Assembly: GCA_947627455.1 (NCBI GenBank)
Contig: CANQWC010000001.1
Span: 62,001 to 126,000, forward strand
Direction: 5' to 3'
Origin: an uncultured Clostridia bacterium
GTDB taxonomy: Bacteria > Bacillota > Clostridia > Oscillospirales > Ruminococcaceae
Length of the DNA: 64,000 bases
A model generated the notes under the pieces. That model was given only the letters and a program-made list of their open reading frames with translations, searched no databases and was not told the DNA's origin. Position 1 is the first letter of the stretch; each line of letters opens with the position of its first letter. Shown in pieces: positions 33,439-42,565 of the stretch. The translations under genes were made by a program, and so were the position numbers.

Positions 33439-34935
33439 ATGTATTATCAGAGCACACGGAACAGCGATCTTCGGGTATCATCGGCCGAGGCGATTGTTTC
33501 GGGAATCAGCAAGGACGGCGGGCTTTTTGTCCCGAGCGAGATACCGTCGGTGAGCCTTGAAGAGCTCAAAAGGCTCGGCGAGGTCGGCTATACCGAGAGG
33601 GCGCAGGCTGTATTTTCAAAATTTCTGACAGATTTTACCGCCGATGAGATTAAAAACTGCATTGAAAGCGCATACTCAAGCGGAAGCTTTGAGACCGAAA
33701 ATGTGATGGAGCTCAAAGAGCTTGAGCGGGGAGTGAATATTTTAGAACTCTGGCACGGGCCGACCTGCGCATTCAAGGATATGGCGCTGCAGATTCTTCC
33801 GCACCTTCTCACCACCTCGGTGAAAAAGGCGGGGGTCGATAAAAAAGTTTGCATTCTTGTCGCGACATCGGGAGACACGGGCAAGGCAGCCCTCGAGGGC
33901 TTTAAAGACGCCCCCGGGACGGAGATTCTTGTGTTTTATCCCGAGAACGGCGTCAGCGCGATGCAGAAGCTTCAGATGACCACTCAGGAGGGCAAAAACG
34001 TCGGGGTATGCGCCATCAAGGGCAACTTCGACGACGCGCAGACAGGCGTCAAGAAGATTTTCACCGACCCCGAGGTCGCAAAGGTCCTCTCTGACAACGG
34101 TATAATGTTCTCGAGCGCGAACTCGATAAACTGGGGAAGGCTTGCCCCGCAGATAGTATACTACGTTTCAAGCTATGCCCAGCTTGTTCACGACGGCAAG
34201 ATTGCCCTCGGCGACGAGATAAACATCGTTGTGCCGACGGGCAACTTCGGCAATATCCTCGCGGCATATTACGCAAAGCTGATGGGCGTTCCCGTGAAGA
34301 AGCTTATCTGCGCGTCGAACTCTAATAACGTTCTCACCGATTTTCTCAGGACGGGTGTATATGACCGCAACCGCAGGTTCTATACGACGATATCGCCCTC
34401 GATGGATATTCTTGTTTCGTCGAACCTTGAAAGGCTTCTCTGGCACCTTTGCGGAAAGGATTCGGAGTATATTTCGGGCCTCTTCGCCGAGCTTTCAAAG
34501 TGCGGCAGGTTCGAGGCGTCGGAAGATATCAAGAAAGCCCTTAAAGAGCTGTTCAGCGCCGATTTTTGCACCGAGGACGAGACAAAGGCGGCGATCGCCG
34601 AGGTCAATAAAAAATACGGCTATACCGTTGACACACACACCGCGGTGGCGGTCGGGGCATATAAAAAATATGTTCAGGCGACAGGGGATAAGACCACCGC
34701 TGTCATCGCCTCAACCGCGAGCCCGTATAAATTCCCCGCGGCGGTTCTTGAAGCCCTCGGCGCAAAGGGCGACTATCGCGATGAATTCGAGATGGCGGAT
34801 AAGCTTTGCGAAATAAGCGGAATGAAGATTCCGAGGGCGCTGTCTGAGCTCAAAAACAAGAAGCCGAGGTTTACGGGCTCGGTTGAAAAGTCTGAGATGC
34901 TTGAGGCAGTGTATTCGCTGCTCAAAATAAAATAG
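33439..34935 (+). CDS. thrC: Threonine synthase
   Basis: 498 residues, the long clostridial/E. coli-type form. A PLP enzyme converting O-phosphohomoserine to threonine. The PLP lysine is in CAFKDMALQ (about residue 111), and the phosphate loop is PTGNFGNILAAYYAK. N-terminus YYQSTR and VSSAEAIVSGIS match the family. ATG 33439 gives AGGAG a 7-nt spacing; the ATG two codons earlier is only 1 nt away from it. It ends at a hairpin shared with the convergent DUF1540 gene. Confidence 0.95.
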   Translation: MYYQSTRNSDLRVSSAEAIVSGISKDGGLFVPSEIPSVSLEELKRLGEVGYTERAQAVFSKFLTDFTADEIKNCIESAYSSGSFETENVMELKELERGVNILELWHGPTCAFKDMALQILPHLLTTSVKKAGVDKKVCILVATSGDTGKAALEGFKDAPGTEILVFYPENGVSAMQKLQMTTQEGKNVGVCAIKGNFDDAQTGVKKIFTDPEVAKVLSDNGIMFSSANSINWGRLAPQIVYYVSSYAQLVHDGKIALGDEINIVVPTGNFGNILAAYYAKLMGVPVKKLICASNSNNVLTDFLRTGVYDRNRRFYTTISPSMDILVSSNLERLLWHLCGKDSEYISGLFAELSKCGRFEASEDIKKALKELFSADFCTEDETKAAIAEVNKKYGYTVDTHTAVAVGAYKKYVQATGDKTTAVIASTASPYKFPAAVLEALGAKGDYRDEFEMADKLCEISGMKIPRALSELKNKKPRFTGSVEKSEMLEAVYSLLKIK

Positions 34936-34956
34936 TCCCCCCGAAATCGGAGGGAC
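34935..34956. terminator. Hairpin between thrC and the convergent DUF1540 gene
   Basis: GTCCC (34935-34939) and CCG pair with CGG and GGGAC (34952-34956) around an AAAT loop, with one mismatch. It begins on the last base of the thrC stop codon. A weak U tract makes this a moderate call. Confidence 0.55.
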
Positions 34957-34962
34957 GAGCGG

Positions 34963-35130
34963 TCAGTGCTTCGGCTTAAAGGTCTTGCACTCGGTCTGGG
35001 CCGAGCACTCGGGGCTTTGGCAGCCGCAGCAGCAGACGTCGATTTTTCCCGCGACGCACTCGCGGTCGTCTCTGTTGTACTCGCAGCTTGAAACCCCGCA
35101 CTTGATGCCGTAGATTTTTTCCTTTTCCAT
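34963..35130 (-). CDS. DUF1540 cysteine-rich small protein
   Basis: 55 residues with ten cysteines. The N-terminal half has KCGVSSCEYNRDDRECVAGKI and the C-terminal half has CSAQTECKTFKP, the DUF1540 pattern (CxVxxCxYN, CxAxxIxV, TxCxSF) with extra Cys at 33-37. Probable metal binder; function unknown. The ATG has GGAG 9 nt upstream on the minus strand. It is divergent from the phosphoesterase gene. Confidence 0.85.
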   Translation of the reverse strand: MEKEKIYGIKCGVSSCEYNRDDRECVAGKIDVCCCGCQSPECSAQTECKTFKPKH

Positions 35131-35154
35131 TTTTAAAACTCCTTCCGCCGTTCA

Positions 35155-35172
35155 TTTGCAATCGCTTGCAAA
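35155..35172. promoter_or_regulatory. Palindrome between the divergent DUF1540 and phosphoesterase genes
   Basis: TTTGCAA (35155-35161), TCGC, TTGCAAA (35166-35172): a perfect 7-bp dyad 25 nt upstream of the DUF1540 start and 44 nt upstream of the phosphoesterase start. A second dyad, GCCGA-TAT-TCGGC, lies at 35181-35193. It could be an operator for both genes; no regulator is known. Confidence 0.4.
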
Positions 35173-35215
35173 GCTATTATGCCGATATTCGGCGGGATTA
35201 TTCGGAGGTGGCTGT

Positions 35216-35926
35216 TTGTCATTATTTGCAATAGGAGACCTGCATCTTTCGCTGAGCTCAGACAAGCCGATGGACGTTTTCTTCGGCTGGGATAACCACG
35301 TTGAGCGGCTCGAAAAAAACTGGCAGTCAAGGGTCGGAAAGGAAGATACCGTGGTCGTCGCGGGGGATATTTCTTGGGCGATGGGCCTTGATGGCGCCTT
35401 GGAGGATTTTAAATTCATCGACCGCCTCAACGGCGAGAAGATAATTTTAAAGGGCAACCACGATTACTGGTGGTCGACAAAGACAAAGGCCGAGAAATTC
35501 TTTGCGGAAAACGGCATCACGACGATAAAAATTCTGAATAACAATTTTTATCGGTATGAAAACATCGGCATATGCGGCACTCGCGGCTGGATTAACGACG
35601 GCAGCGAGCCCGAGGATATGAAGGTGATTTTAAGAGAGGCTCAGCGGCTTGAACGCTCGGTCGCGGCGGCGGTTGATGAGGGGCTTTACCCCGTGGCGTT
35701 TCTTCACTATCCGCCTGTATATGCCCTCGACAGAAACGACGAGATCATGTCGGTGCTGTTAAAATACGGCGTCAGGGAATGCTTTTACGGGCATCTGCAC
35801 GGGTATGCCCACAAAAACGCGGTCATCGGCGAGCGTGAGGGGATTATGTTCAGGCTTATTTCAAGTGATTTTTTACATTTTTCGCCGCTCGATATCACAA
35901 ATATTGTTAATAATCACGAATTCTGA
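35216..35926 (+). CDS. Calcineurin-like metallophosphoesterase
   Basis: 236 residues. All metal motifs are present: GDLHLS (about 7-12), GDISWAMG, GNHDYWW, a His in FLHYPP and GHLHGYAH. Substrate unknown; this compact form is common in Clostridia. The TTG at 35216 is taken as start because GGAGGTG lies 5 nt upstream and LSLFAIGDLHLS is the usual N-terminus; the further-upstream ATG precedes the ribosome site. Confidence 0.88.
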   Translation: MSLFAIGDLHLSLSSDKPMDVFFGWDNHVERLEKNWQSRVGKEDTVVVAGDISWAMGLDGALEDFKFIDRLNGEKIILKGNHDYWWSTKTKAEKFFAENGITTIKILNNNFYRYENIGICGTRGWINDGSEPEDMKVILREAQRLERSVAAAVDEGLYPVAFLHYPPVYALDRNDEIMSVLLKYGVRECFYGHLHGYAHKNAVIGEREGIMFRLISSDFLHFSPLDITNIVNNHEF

Positions 35927-35943
35927 TTTTTTAAAAAAATCGG

Positions 35944-35972
35944 TGGAAATAATTTCGCGCTTATGTTATACT
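35944..35972 (+). promoter_or_regulatory. Sigma-A promoter of tig
   Basis: TGGAAA (35944-35949), a 17-nt spacer ending in an extended -10 TGT, and TATACT (35967-35972). Confidence 0.65.
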
Positions 35973-36023
35973 TATAAAATGTGCACTATTTAAATTGAGA
36001 TAAAAACAACAGGAGGCAAAATT

Positions 36024-37307
36024 ATGCTGAAGTCAAAAAACCAAATCGAAACCAATAAATACGAGCTCGAGATCGAGGTCTCGCCCGAGGTGTTCGAGGA
36101 AGCTGTTCAGAAGACCTACCTCAAGAACAAGGCAAAGATCACTATCCCGGGGTTCAGGCCCGGCAAGGCGCCGAGAAAGATGATTGAGACCCAGTACGGC
36201 GAGGGCGTTTTCTATGAGGACGCCGTCAATTCCATCTACGGCGAGACCGTTGAGGAAGCCGTCAAGGAGGCGGAGCTTACTTTGGTCTGCCCGCCCGAGG
36301 TCGAAGTCACCGAGATCGGCAAGGATATCGGCGTAAAGTTCAAGGCAGTTTGCACCGTCAAGCCCGTCGTGAAGGTCGGGGACTGCAAGGGTATAAAGGT
36401 CACAAAAACGGTCAATCCTGTTACCGATGAAATGGTCGACCACGAAATCGGTCATATGCGCGAGCGCAACGCCCGCTCTGTAAACGTTGACGACAGGCCC
36501 GCCAAGGACGGCGACGACGTTGTCATCGACTTTGACGGCTATAAAGACGGCGTCGCTTTTGAGGGCGGCAAGGCCGAAAAGTATACCCTTAAGCTCGGCT
36601 CGGGTCAGTTTATCCCCGGGTTTGAGGAACAGGTCGTCGGGCATAATGTCGGCGATGAGTTTGACATCAACGTCACCTTCCCCGAGGACTATCAGTCAAA
36701 GGAGCTTGCGGGCGCGGCTGTTGTTTTCAAGATCAAGCTTCACGAGATCAGATATACCGAGCTTCCAGAGCTTGACGACGATTTTGTAAAGGACACCACC
36801 GATTTTGAGACCGTCGACGAGCTTAAGGCGGACGTCAGGAAGCACCTTGAAGAGCACGCGAACGAGCATGCAGAGTCTGAGGTCGAGGGCGCGATTATGG
36901 ACGCAGTTATCGAAAAGCTTGAGGGCGATATCCCCGAGGTTATGTATGAGAACAAGGTCAACGAGATGGTAGACGAATTCGCGCACCGCCTCTCTCATCA
37001 GGGCATCGACCTTAAGACCTATCTTCAGTTCATGGGCATGACCGAGGAGAGCCTTCGCGAGACCTATCGCGAGCAGGCCGAAAAGCAGGTAAAGCTTCGC
37101 CTCGCTCTTGAACAGTACGCTGTCGACAACAAGATCGAAGCCACCGACGAAGAGGTCGAGGAGGAATACAGGAAGATCGGCGAGCAGTATAACATGCCCG
37201 TAGAGACGGTCAAGCAGTATATCCGCCCCGAGGACATCAAGCAGGACGTCGAGGTATCAAAGGCTGTCGATGAGATCAAGGCAGCGGCAGTAATCGAAAA
37301 CGCGTAA
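36024..37307 (+). CDS. tig: Trigger factor
   Basis: 427 residues. A ribosome-bound chaperone and prolyl isomerase. The N-terminal ribosome-binding domain has [14 protein letters not shown] (about 45-58), the FKBP domain has [14 protein letters not shown] to [13 protein letters not shown] (about 165-215), and the C-terminal half is helical and acidic. AGGAGG precedes the ATG. clpP and clpX follow closely, the common tig-clpP-clpX order. Confidence 0.96.
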   Translation: MLKSKNQIETNKYELEIEVSPEVFEEAVQKTYLKNKAKITIPGFRPGKAPRKMIETQYGEGVFYEDAVNSIYGETVEEAVKEAELTLVCPPEVEVTEIGKDIGVKFKAVCTVKPVVKVGDCKGIKVTKTVNPVTDEMVDHEIGHMRERNARSVNVDDRPAKDGDDVVIDFDGYKDGVAFEGGKAEKYTLKLGSGQFIPGFEEQVVGHNVGDEFDINVTFPEDYQSKELAGAAVVFKIKLHEIRYTELPELDDDFVKDTTDFETVDELKADVRKHLEEHANEHAESEVEGAIMDAVIEKLEGDIPEVMYENKVNEMVDEFAHRLSHQGIDLKTYLQFMGMTEESLRETYREQAEKQVKLRLALEQYAVDNKIEATDEEVEEEYRKIGEQYNMPVETVKQYIRPEDIKQDVEVSKAVDEIKAAAVIENA

Positions 37308-37329
37308 GATTTTATCTCAGGAGGATATT

Positions 37330-37926
37330 ATGGCATTAGTTCCGAATGTAATTGAACAGACAAGTCACGGCGAGCGGTTTTATGACATATTCTCCCGCCT
37401 TCTGAACGACAGGATAATCGTTTTATCCGACGAGGTGAACAGCGCGACGGCTTCTATTGTCGTCGCTCAGCTTCTCTATCTTGACAGCCTCGACTCGGAA
37501 AAGGATATATTCCTTTACATCAACAGCCCGGGCGGCTCGATAACCGACGGAATGGCTATCTATGACACGATGCAGTATGTGAAATCGGACGTTTCGACAA
37601 TATGCATCGGAATGGCGGCGTCGATGGGTTCGTTTCTTCTTGCGGGCGGCGCAAAGGGCAAGCGCATAGCCCTGCCGCATAGCGAGATTCTCATTCACCA
37701 GCCGCTAATCGGCGGCGGGCTCTCGGGCCAGTGCAGCGACATCAAGATACACTCTGACCACCTCTTTGCGACAAGAGAGCTCCTCAACAAGATTCTCGCC
37801 GAGAACACTGGAAGAACCGTCGAGGAGATAAGAAGAGACACCGAGCGAGACCACTATATGACCGCCGAGGAAGCCAAGGAATACGGCATCGTCGACAGGA
37901 TCATCACGAGCGCAAAATCGCTCTGA
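37330..37926 (+). CDS. clpP: ATP-dependent Clp protease proteolytic subunit
   Basis: 198 residues. The catalytic triad is readable: Ser98 in GMAASMGSF, His123 in [10 protein letters not shown], and Asp174 in RDTERDHYM. ClpP forms two stacked heptamer rings that degrade substrates unfolded by ClpX. It starts 22 nt after tig with AGGAGG, and clpX follows 32 nt later. Confidence 0.98.
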   Translation: MALVPNVIEQTSHGERFYDIFSRLLNDRIIVLSDEVNSATASIVVAQLLYLDSLDSEKDIFLYINSPGGSITDGMAIYDTMQYVKSDVSTICIGMAASMGSFLLAGGAKGKRIALPHSEILIHQPLIGGGLSGQCSDIKIHSDHLFATRELLNKILAENTGRTVEEIRRDTERDHYMTAEEAKEYGIVDRIITSAKSL

Positions 37927-37958
37927 CATTCAAGTTTTTATAAATAAGGAGGGGTCAT

Positions 37959-39218
37959 ATGGCGGGCACTGAAAACGGGCTTAAGCGCTGCAATTTCTGC
38001 GGAAAGCCCGAAAACCGCGTCAGCAATATGTTTTCCGCGGGCGACGTTCATATTTGCGACGAGTGCGTTCTGTTCTGCTACGACCTTTTGGACGAAAAGG
38101 GCTATTTCACCCGCGGCAAGGGGGGAGGCTCTGCCCCCGCCGAGATCAACGTCACCAAGCCGACGGAGATAAAGCGGATTCTTGACGAATATGTCATCGG
38201 GCAGGACAGCGCAAAGATTGCGCTTTCGGTCGCGGTTTATAACCACTATAAGAGAATCACGAGCCTTGCCGACTCGGACGCCGAAAAGGTCGAGATTCAG
38301 AAGTCAAACGTTCTGCTCCTCGGGCCGACGGGCGTCGGAAAGACATATCTTGCGCAGACGCTCGCGAAGATTCTTAACGTTCCGTTCGCGATAGCCGACG
38401 CGACGACCCTCACCGAGGCGGGATATGTCGGCGACGACGTTGAAAACGTTTTGCTGAGGCTTATTCAGGCGGCCGATTATGACGTTGAAGCGGCCGAGCA
38501 CGGAATCATCTATATCGATGAGATTGACAAGATAGCGAGGAAGTCGGAGAACGTCTCAATAACCCGCGACGTAAGCGGCGAGGGCGTTCAGCAGGCGCTT
38601 TTGAAGATAATCGAGGGGACAGTTTCAAACGTTCCTCCGCAGGGCGGAAGAAAGCACCCGAATCAGGAGTTTATCCAGATCGACACAAAGAATATTCTCT
38701 TTATCTGCGGCGGCGCCTTCGACGGCCTTGAAGACATTATCAGAAGAAGGACCGACACATCGACGGTCGGCTTCGGCGGAAATCTTAAGGAGAAAGTTTC
38801 ATCGGAAGAGGTTCTTAAAAAGGTTCAGCCCCAAGACCTCGTTCGCTACGGAATTATTCCCGAGCTCATCGGGCGGCTTCCCGTCATAACGGTTCTTTCT
38901 CCGCTCGACGAGGACGCGCTCATCTCGATTTTAAGCGAGCCGAAGAACTCGCTTGAAAAGCAGTATAAGGCGCTGTTTGACTTCGACGGGGTCGAGCTTG
39001 AAATCACCGACGAGGCAAAGCACGAGATTGCGAAAAAAGCCCTCGCGAGAAAAACGGGCGCGAGAGGTCTGCGCTCGATTGTCGAGGAGCTTTTGCTGAA
39101 GCCGATGTTTGAGATACCTTCGGAGCAGGACGTATCAAAGGTGACTGTCACCGCCGAAACGGTTCGCGACGGCGCTGATGTTACGGTCGAGCACGGCAAA
39201 ACGGCCAAGAAAAAATGA
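37959..39218 (+). CDS. clpX: ATP-dependent Clp protease ATPase subunit ClpX
   Basis: 419 residues. An N-terminal zinc finger ([10 protein letters not shown] to CDECV, about 10-36) recognises adaptors. The AAA+ core has Walker A GPTGVGKT (about 120-127) and Walker [10 protein letters not shown]. The IGF/LGF loop for docking ClpP is in the region TSTVGFGGN (about 265-273). It unfolds substrates and feeds ClpP, encoded directly upstream. Confidence 0.97.
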   Translation: MAGTENGLKRCNFCGKPENRVSNMFSAGDVHICDECVLFCYDLLDEKGYFTRGKGGGSAPAEINVTKPTEIKRILDEYVIGQDSAKIALSVAVYNHYKRITSLADSDAEKVEIQKSNVLLLGPTGVGKTYLAQTLAKILNVPFAIADATTLTEAGYVGDDVENVLLRLIQAADYDVEAAEHGIIYIDEIDKIARKSENVSITRDVSGEGVQQALLKIIEGTVSNVPPQGGRKHPNQEFIQIDTKNILFICGGAFDGLEDIIRRRTDTSTVGFGGNLKEKVSSEEVLKKVQPQDLVRYGIIPELIGRLPVITVLSPLDEDALISILSEPKNSLEKQYKALFDFDGVELEITDEAKHEIAKKALARKTGARGLRSIVEELLLKPMFEIPSEQDVSKVTVTAETVRDGADVTVEHGKTAKKK

Positions 39219-39220
39219 TA

Positions 39221-39252
39221 AAAAGGGGGGCTTTCTGCTCCCCTGAGTTTTT
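39221..39252 (+). terminator. Terminator-like hairpin after clpX
   Basis: AGGGG (39224-39228) pairs with CCCCT (39240-39244), followed by GAGTTTTT. The short stem may only attenuate transcription into rarA. Confidence 0.5.
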
Positions 39253-39270
39253 ATGAAAGGAATGATGAGC

Positions 39271-40536
39271 GTGAACGTCCCGCTTGCGGATAAGATCAGG
39301 CCGAAAACCCTCGACGAGGTCGTCGGGCAGTCTCATATTCTCGGCAAGGGCAAGCCGCTTCGCAGAATTATCGAGAGCGGAAGGATCCCGAACATGATTT
39401 TCTACGGCGCTTCGGGCGTCGGCAAAACGACGGTTGCGAGGATCATCGCCGAAAACACGAATATGAAGATGTGCAAGCTCAACGGGACATCGGCTTCGGT
39501 TCAGGACATTAAGGACATCATCGCCGACACCGACACCCTCGACGGCTATAACGGCATTCTCTTGTACCTCGACGAGATCCAGTATCTCAACAAAAAGCAG
39601 CAGCAGTCGCTTTTGGAATACATAGAAAACGGGCGGATAACGCTTATTTCCTCGACCACCGAGAACCCGTATTTTTACGTCTACAACGCGATTATAAGCC
39701 GCTCGACGGTTTTTGAGTTTCTGCCCGTCAGCCCCGATGAGGCCGAACCCGCCATCGAGCGCGCGTTCAGGCTTGCGGCCGAAGAGTTCGGCCTGAGCCT
39801 TGATATCGAAGACGGCGTCATCAAACATATCGCGAGGGGCTGCGGCGGCGACGTCAGAAAGTCGATAAACACTGTTGAGCTCTGCGTTTTGTCATCGCAG
39901 AACGGCGACAGGCTTGAAGTCACTCTTGAAACCGCAAAGGCGCTCACCCAGCGCTCGAATATGAGATATGACCGCGCGGGCGATGAGCACTATGACACGC
40001 TCTCGGCGCTCCAGAAGTCTATTCGGGGTTCTGACGAGAACGCGGCGCTTCACTATGCGGCGAGGCTTCTCGAATCGGGCGATATAATTTCTTTGTGCCG
40101 ACGGCTTTTGGTCATCGCGTCGGAAGACGTTGGCCTTGCCTATCCGCTCGCGATACCGATAGTTAAAGCTTGTGTCGACAGCGCGCTGCAGCTCGGCCTG
40201 CCCGAGGCGAGAATTCCCCTCGGCGACGCGGTGGTTCTTCTGGCGACCGCTCCAAAGTCGAACAGCGCTTATCTTGCCACCGATGCGGCCATCGCGGACA
40301 TAAAAAAATACGGCAGCCCCGAATTTCCGCGGCAGCTTCAGAACAAGCATTTCGACGGCGAGGGCGCGAAAGTAAAGGGCCAGCACTATCTCTATCCGCA
40401 CGATTTTCCGAACCACTGGGTCGAACAGCAGTATCTGCCAGACGTTCTCAAGGACAGGGTTTATTATGAGTACGGCGAGAACAAGGCCGAGCAGTCGGCT
40501 AAGGCGTACTGGGAGCAGATAAAGGGAAAGAAATAG
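39271..40536 (+). CDS. rarA: Replication-associated recombination protein RarA (MgsA)
   Basis: 421 residues from GTG 39271. An AAA+ clamp-loader-like ATPase acting at stalled forks: Walker A GASGVGKT (about 46-53), Walker B LLYLDEIQYLN, and a C-terminal MgsA domain with YLPDVLKDRVYY. GTG is preferred to ATG 39253 because AAAGGA lies 9 nt before it and family N-termini begin at PLADKIRP; ATG 39253 would precede that site. Confidence 0.93.
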   Translation: MNVPLADKIRPKTLDEVVGQSHILGKGKPLRRIIESGRIPNMIFYGASGVGKTTVARIIAENTNMKMCKLNGTSASVQDIKDIIADTDTLDGYNGILLYLDEIQYLNKKQQQSLLEYIENGRITLISSTTENPYFYVYNAIISRSTVFEFLPVSPDEAEPAIERAFRLAAEEFGLSLDIEDGVIKHIARGCGGDVRKSINTVELCVLSSQNGDRLEVTLETAKALTQRSNMRYDRAGDEHYDTLSALQKSIRGSDENAALHYAARLLESGDIISLCRRLLVIASEDVGLAYPLAIPIVKACVDSALQLGLPEARIPLGDAVVLLATAPKSNSAYLATDAAIADIKKYGSPEFPRQLQNKHFDGEGAKVKGQHYLYPHDFPNHWVEQQYLPDVLKDRVYYEYGENKAEQSAKAYWEQIKGKK

Positions 40537-40594
40537 GGGAGTTGGAAAACCGCTCAGCTAACTAACATTGTAAGAACGGCGTTCATTATTATTT

Positions 40595-40700
40595 GCGAGG
40601 ACACCCATGCTGGGTTTCCCCGCACCCTTTCCGAGCACTGGCCGCCTCGCTTCGCTCGGCGGGGAGAAATTTTCTCGCTCACGCTCGAAAATCGGGGGAT
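40595..40700 (+). repeat. Partial module of the hairpin repeat, upstream of copy B
   Basis: Contains the GCGAGGA/TTCCCCGC hairpin (40595-40623) and CCTCGCTTCGCTCGGCGG, then GAGAAATTTTCTCGCTCACG. The whole stretch matches the reverse complement of 49950-50058. It is followed by GGCAAAGGC/GCCTTTGC and AACGACGC/GCGTCGTT dyads (40725-40797). Confidence 0.7.
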
Positions 40701-40830
40701 CCTTGTTGTTTCAGTAAGATTGTCTGGCAAAGGCGCAAGCCTTTGCAGAACGACGCTGACAAAAAGTAACCGCTTTTGCTTTGTATAGGGCGTCGTTTGT
40801 TCCGCCCCGAACCCCCTCCGCATTTTATTA

Positions 40831-41279
40831 GCGGGGACACCCATGCTGGGTTTCCCCGCGCCCCTTCCGCGCACTGGCCGCCTCGCTTCGCTCGGCGGCT
40901 TAATGTGCGCAGCTCTTGTCAGAGCTGCGAATCAAAAGGGGACGCCCTCTCTTGCAGGGCGTCTCCTCTTTCAAAACAGCTCACCGAGCTGTTTTTCAAT
41001 TCACCTCTTGCGGAGCGCACTCCGTAGGGGTTTCGCGCTCTGCGGAGCGCGACGAGGGGCGCCGCCCCCATGAACGCGGGGTTTTGTCTGCAAGCACGAG
41101 CAATCAATCGTACAACAACGCAATTAAAACTCTTTGAGGACGAGCGGTCGGTCATTTATGACCGCGAAGTCCGAAAAGGAAGTTTTAATGCTTTGTTTGA
41201 TTGCGAAGTGCGAGCAGCAACAAAACCAGCTTTCATTGACCCCCATGAGCCTTTTAGAAAAGGCTCAACCGAAAACTTT
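40831..41279 (+). repeat. Multi-hairpin intergenic repeat, copy B, interrupted
   Basis: Same hairpin series as copies A and C: GCGGGGA/TCCCCGC (40831-40859), GGGGACGCCCT/AGGGCGTCTCC (40938-40966), AAAACAGCTC/GAGCTGTTTT (40973-40995), CGCGCTC-TGCG-GAGCGCG (41034-41051), GGGGC/GCCCC, then GAGCCTTTT/AAAAGGCTC (about 41247-41266). A 167-bp palindrome splits the last two hairpins; without it copy B is 282 bp. ORFs here are spurious. Confidence 0.85.
41070..41236. mobile_element. MITE-like 167-bp palindromic insertion inside copy B
   Basis: Ends read ATGAACGCGGGGTTTTGT on the left and, as reverse complement, ATGAAAGCTGGTTTTGT on the right. The interior is a long dyad: ATTAAAACT/AGTTTTAAT (41123-41131, 41181-41189) and CGGTCAT-TT-ATGACCG (41149-41164). 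No ORF of note. CCCCCATGA occurs at both edges (41065-41073 and 41240-41248), a possible target duplication, but copy C has a similar sequence here, so this is uncertain. Confidence 0.65.
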
Positions 41280-41288
41280 CTTTTCCTT

Positions 41289-42203
41289 TCAAAACCACGT
41301 TTCAATAACCTTCTGGCAGCCGTCAGGTGAATATTTCCAATGCCCGATTTTCCCCGATGTGATGAAATATTCGCACTTCTTCTCGGGCGAGTAGTCGTAT
41401 GTATCCACAATTATCAGCTTGATTTTCATCTTCTCGGGGTTGATGGACTTGACATAAACACTCGCGGTCTGGCCCGCAAAAACGTCGGCTCTCGGTTCGG
41501 CGAGGCCCGCAAGGTTCGGCGCGAGCTCAATAAAAATCCCATAGGGCTCGACGCTTCTGACGATGCCCCTGACCGTTTCGCCCGCCCTGAACCTTTCGGC
41601 GTTCTCCTCCCAAGTGCCCAAAAGCTCTTTGTGCGAGAGATAAAACTTCTCGCCGTCATAGCCCTTTAAAATCACCTTGATTTTGTCGCCGACCGCGAAT
41701 CTGTCCGACGGGTGGCTTATCCGCGAGACCGAGATCGCGTCGATGGGTATCATCGAGCTGATGCCGCAGCCGATATCGACAAAACAGCCGAACTGCTCGA
41801 TGTGCGTGACCGTCGCGTCGATGACCGAGCCTCCGCCGAGCGCTGTTAGATACTCGTTTATGCAGTGCCTCTGGGCCTCTACCCGCGAGAGAATCGCGGT
41901 GTATTCTCCGAATTCCTCGCGAATCTCGCTGACGGTGAAGCATACGGGCTTGCCGACCCGCGAAATTATCGCGATGTCTTTGACGGTGCCCTCGGCGATG
42001 CCCACCGCGCATTCTTCGCGAGGTATAACCGCCCTGCAGCAGGGGAGATTTATACTTAGGTCGTGAGACGGCGAACAGCTTTCGGCGGCGGCCTCTAAAA
42101 TAATTTTATCTTCAAGAGCCTTTCTGAGGCCGTCTATCGATGAAATCAAGGCGATGTTTTCTTCGGTATTTATAATCCCGCCCTCGGGAATAAATCTTCT
42201 CAT
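41289..42203 (-). CDS. S1-domain RNA-binding protein
   Basis: 304 residues with two S1 repeats: GSVIDATVTHIEQFGCFVDIG (from about 124) and GETVRGIVRSVEPYGIFIELA (from about 208). Smaller than ribosomal protein S1 of Gram-negatives and like the short S1 homologs of Clostridia, which may bind mRNA or ribosomes. The ATG has AAAGGAAAGG upstream on the minus strand. It is divergent from DUF951 and its 3' end abuts hairpin repeat copy B. Confidence 0.82.
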   Translation of the reverse strand: MRRFIPEGGIINTEENIALISSIDGLRKALEDKIILEAAAESCSPSHDLSINLPCCRAVIPREECAVGIAEGTVKDIAIISRVGKPVCFTVSEIREEFGEYTAILSRVEAQRHCINEYLTALGGGSVIDATVTHIEQFGCFVDIGCGISSMIPIDAISVSRISHPSDRFAVGDKIKVILKGYDGEKFYLSHKELLGTWEENAERFRAGETVRGIVRSVEPYGIFIELAPNLAGLAEPRADVFAGQTASVYVKSINPEKMKIKLIIVDTYDYSPEKKCEYFITSGKIGHWKYSPDGCQKVIETWF

Positions 42204-42293
42204 TTGAACCTTTCCTTTCGTTTCGGGTATTTGTAAATACTATGAGAATTTAAAAGGGTATATTCCGAGGGGAGAAAAATGTTTCCAAAACTG

Positions 42294-42322
42294 TTGCATT
42301 CCGAAAAAGTATGTGTTACAAT
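42294..42322 (+). promoter_or_regulatory. Sigma-A promoter of DUF951-prfA
   Basis: TTGCAT (42294-42299), a 17-nt spacer ending in an extended -10 TGT, and TACAAT (42317-42322), 34 nt before the DUF951 ATG. Confidence 0.78.
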
Positions 42323-42355
42323 AACGATGTATAATTATATTGAGGCGGTTGTGAT

Positions 42356-42553
42356 ATGGATATCCAAAAAGGCGATGTTCTCACTATGAAGAAAAAACAC
42401 CCCTGCGGTTCGGACAAAATGGCGGTTCTGCGCTCGGGAATGGATTTCAAGCTCAGGTGCGAGGGCTGCGGAAGAGAGTTTATGATACCTCGCTCGAAGG
42501 CGGAAAAGAATATCAGGGCGGTCGACCGGACTAACCGCGAAACTGACAGATAA
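42356..42553 (+). CDS. DUF951 family protein
   Basis: 65 residues: GDVLTMKKKHPCGSDKMAVLR, then LRCEGCGREFMIPRSKAEK. The Cys pairs (CG and CxxC) suggest a small zinc-binding protein; function unknown. DUF951 genes are common in Firmicutes. It starts the prfA-tsaC-coaE run. Confidence 0.85.
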   Translation: MDIQKGDVLTMKKKHPCGSDKMAVLRSGMDFKLRCEGCGREFMIPRSKAEKNIRAVDRTNRETDR

Positions 42554-42565
42554 GCAGGAAAAATT

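Noticed and set aside
41065..41248. CCCCCATGA pair as a certain 9-bp target duplication
   Set aside because: Copy C has CCCCCTGACCCC at the same place without an insertion, so part of the match is native sequence; reported only as possible.
40776..41394. Overlapping short plus-strand ORFs (83, 76, 73 and 86 codons) in hairpin repeat copy B
   Set aside because: Similar peptides appear in copies A and C, but stop positions and frames drift while the hairpins are preserved, so conservation is at nucleic-acid level.
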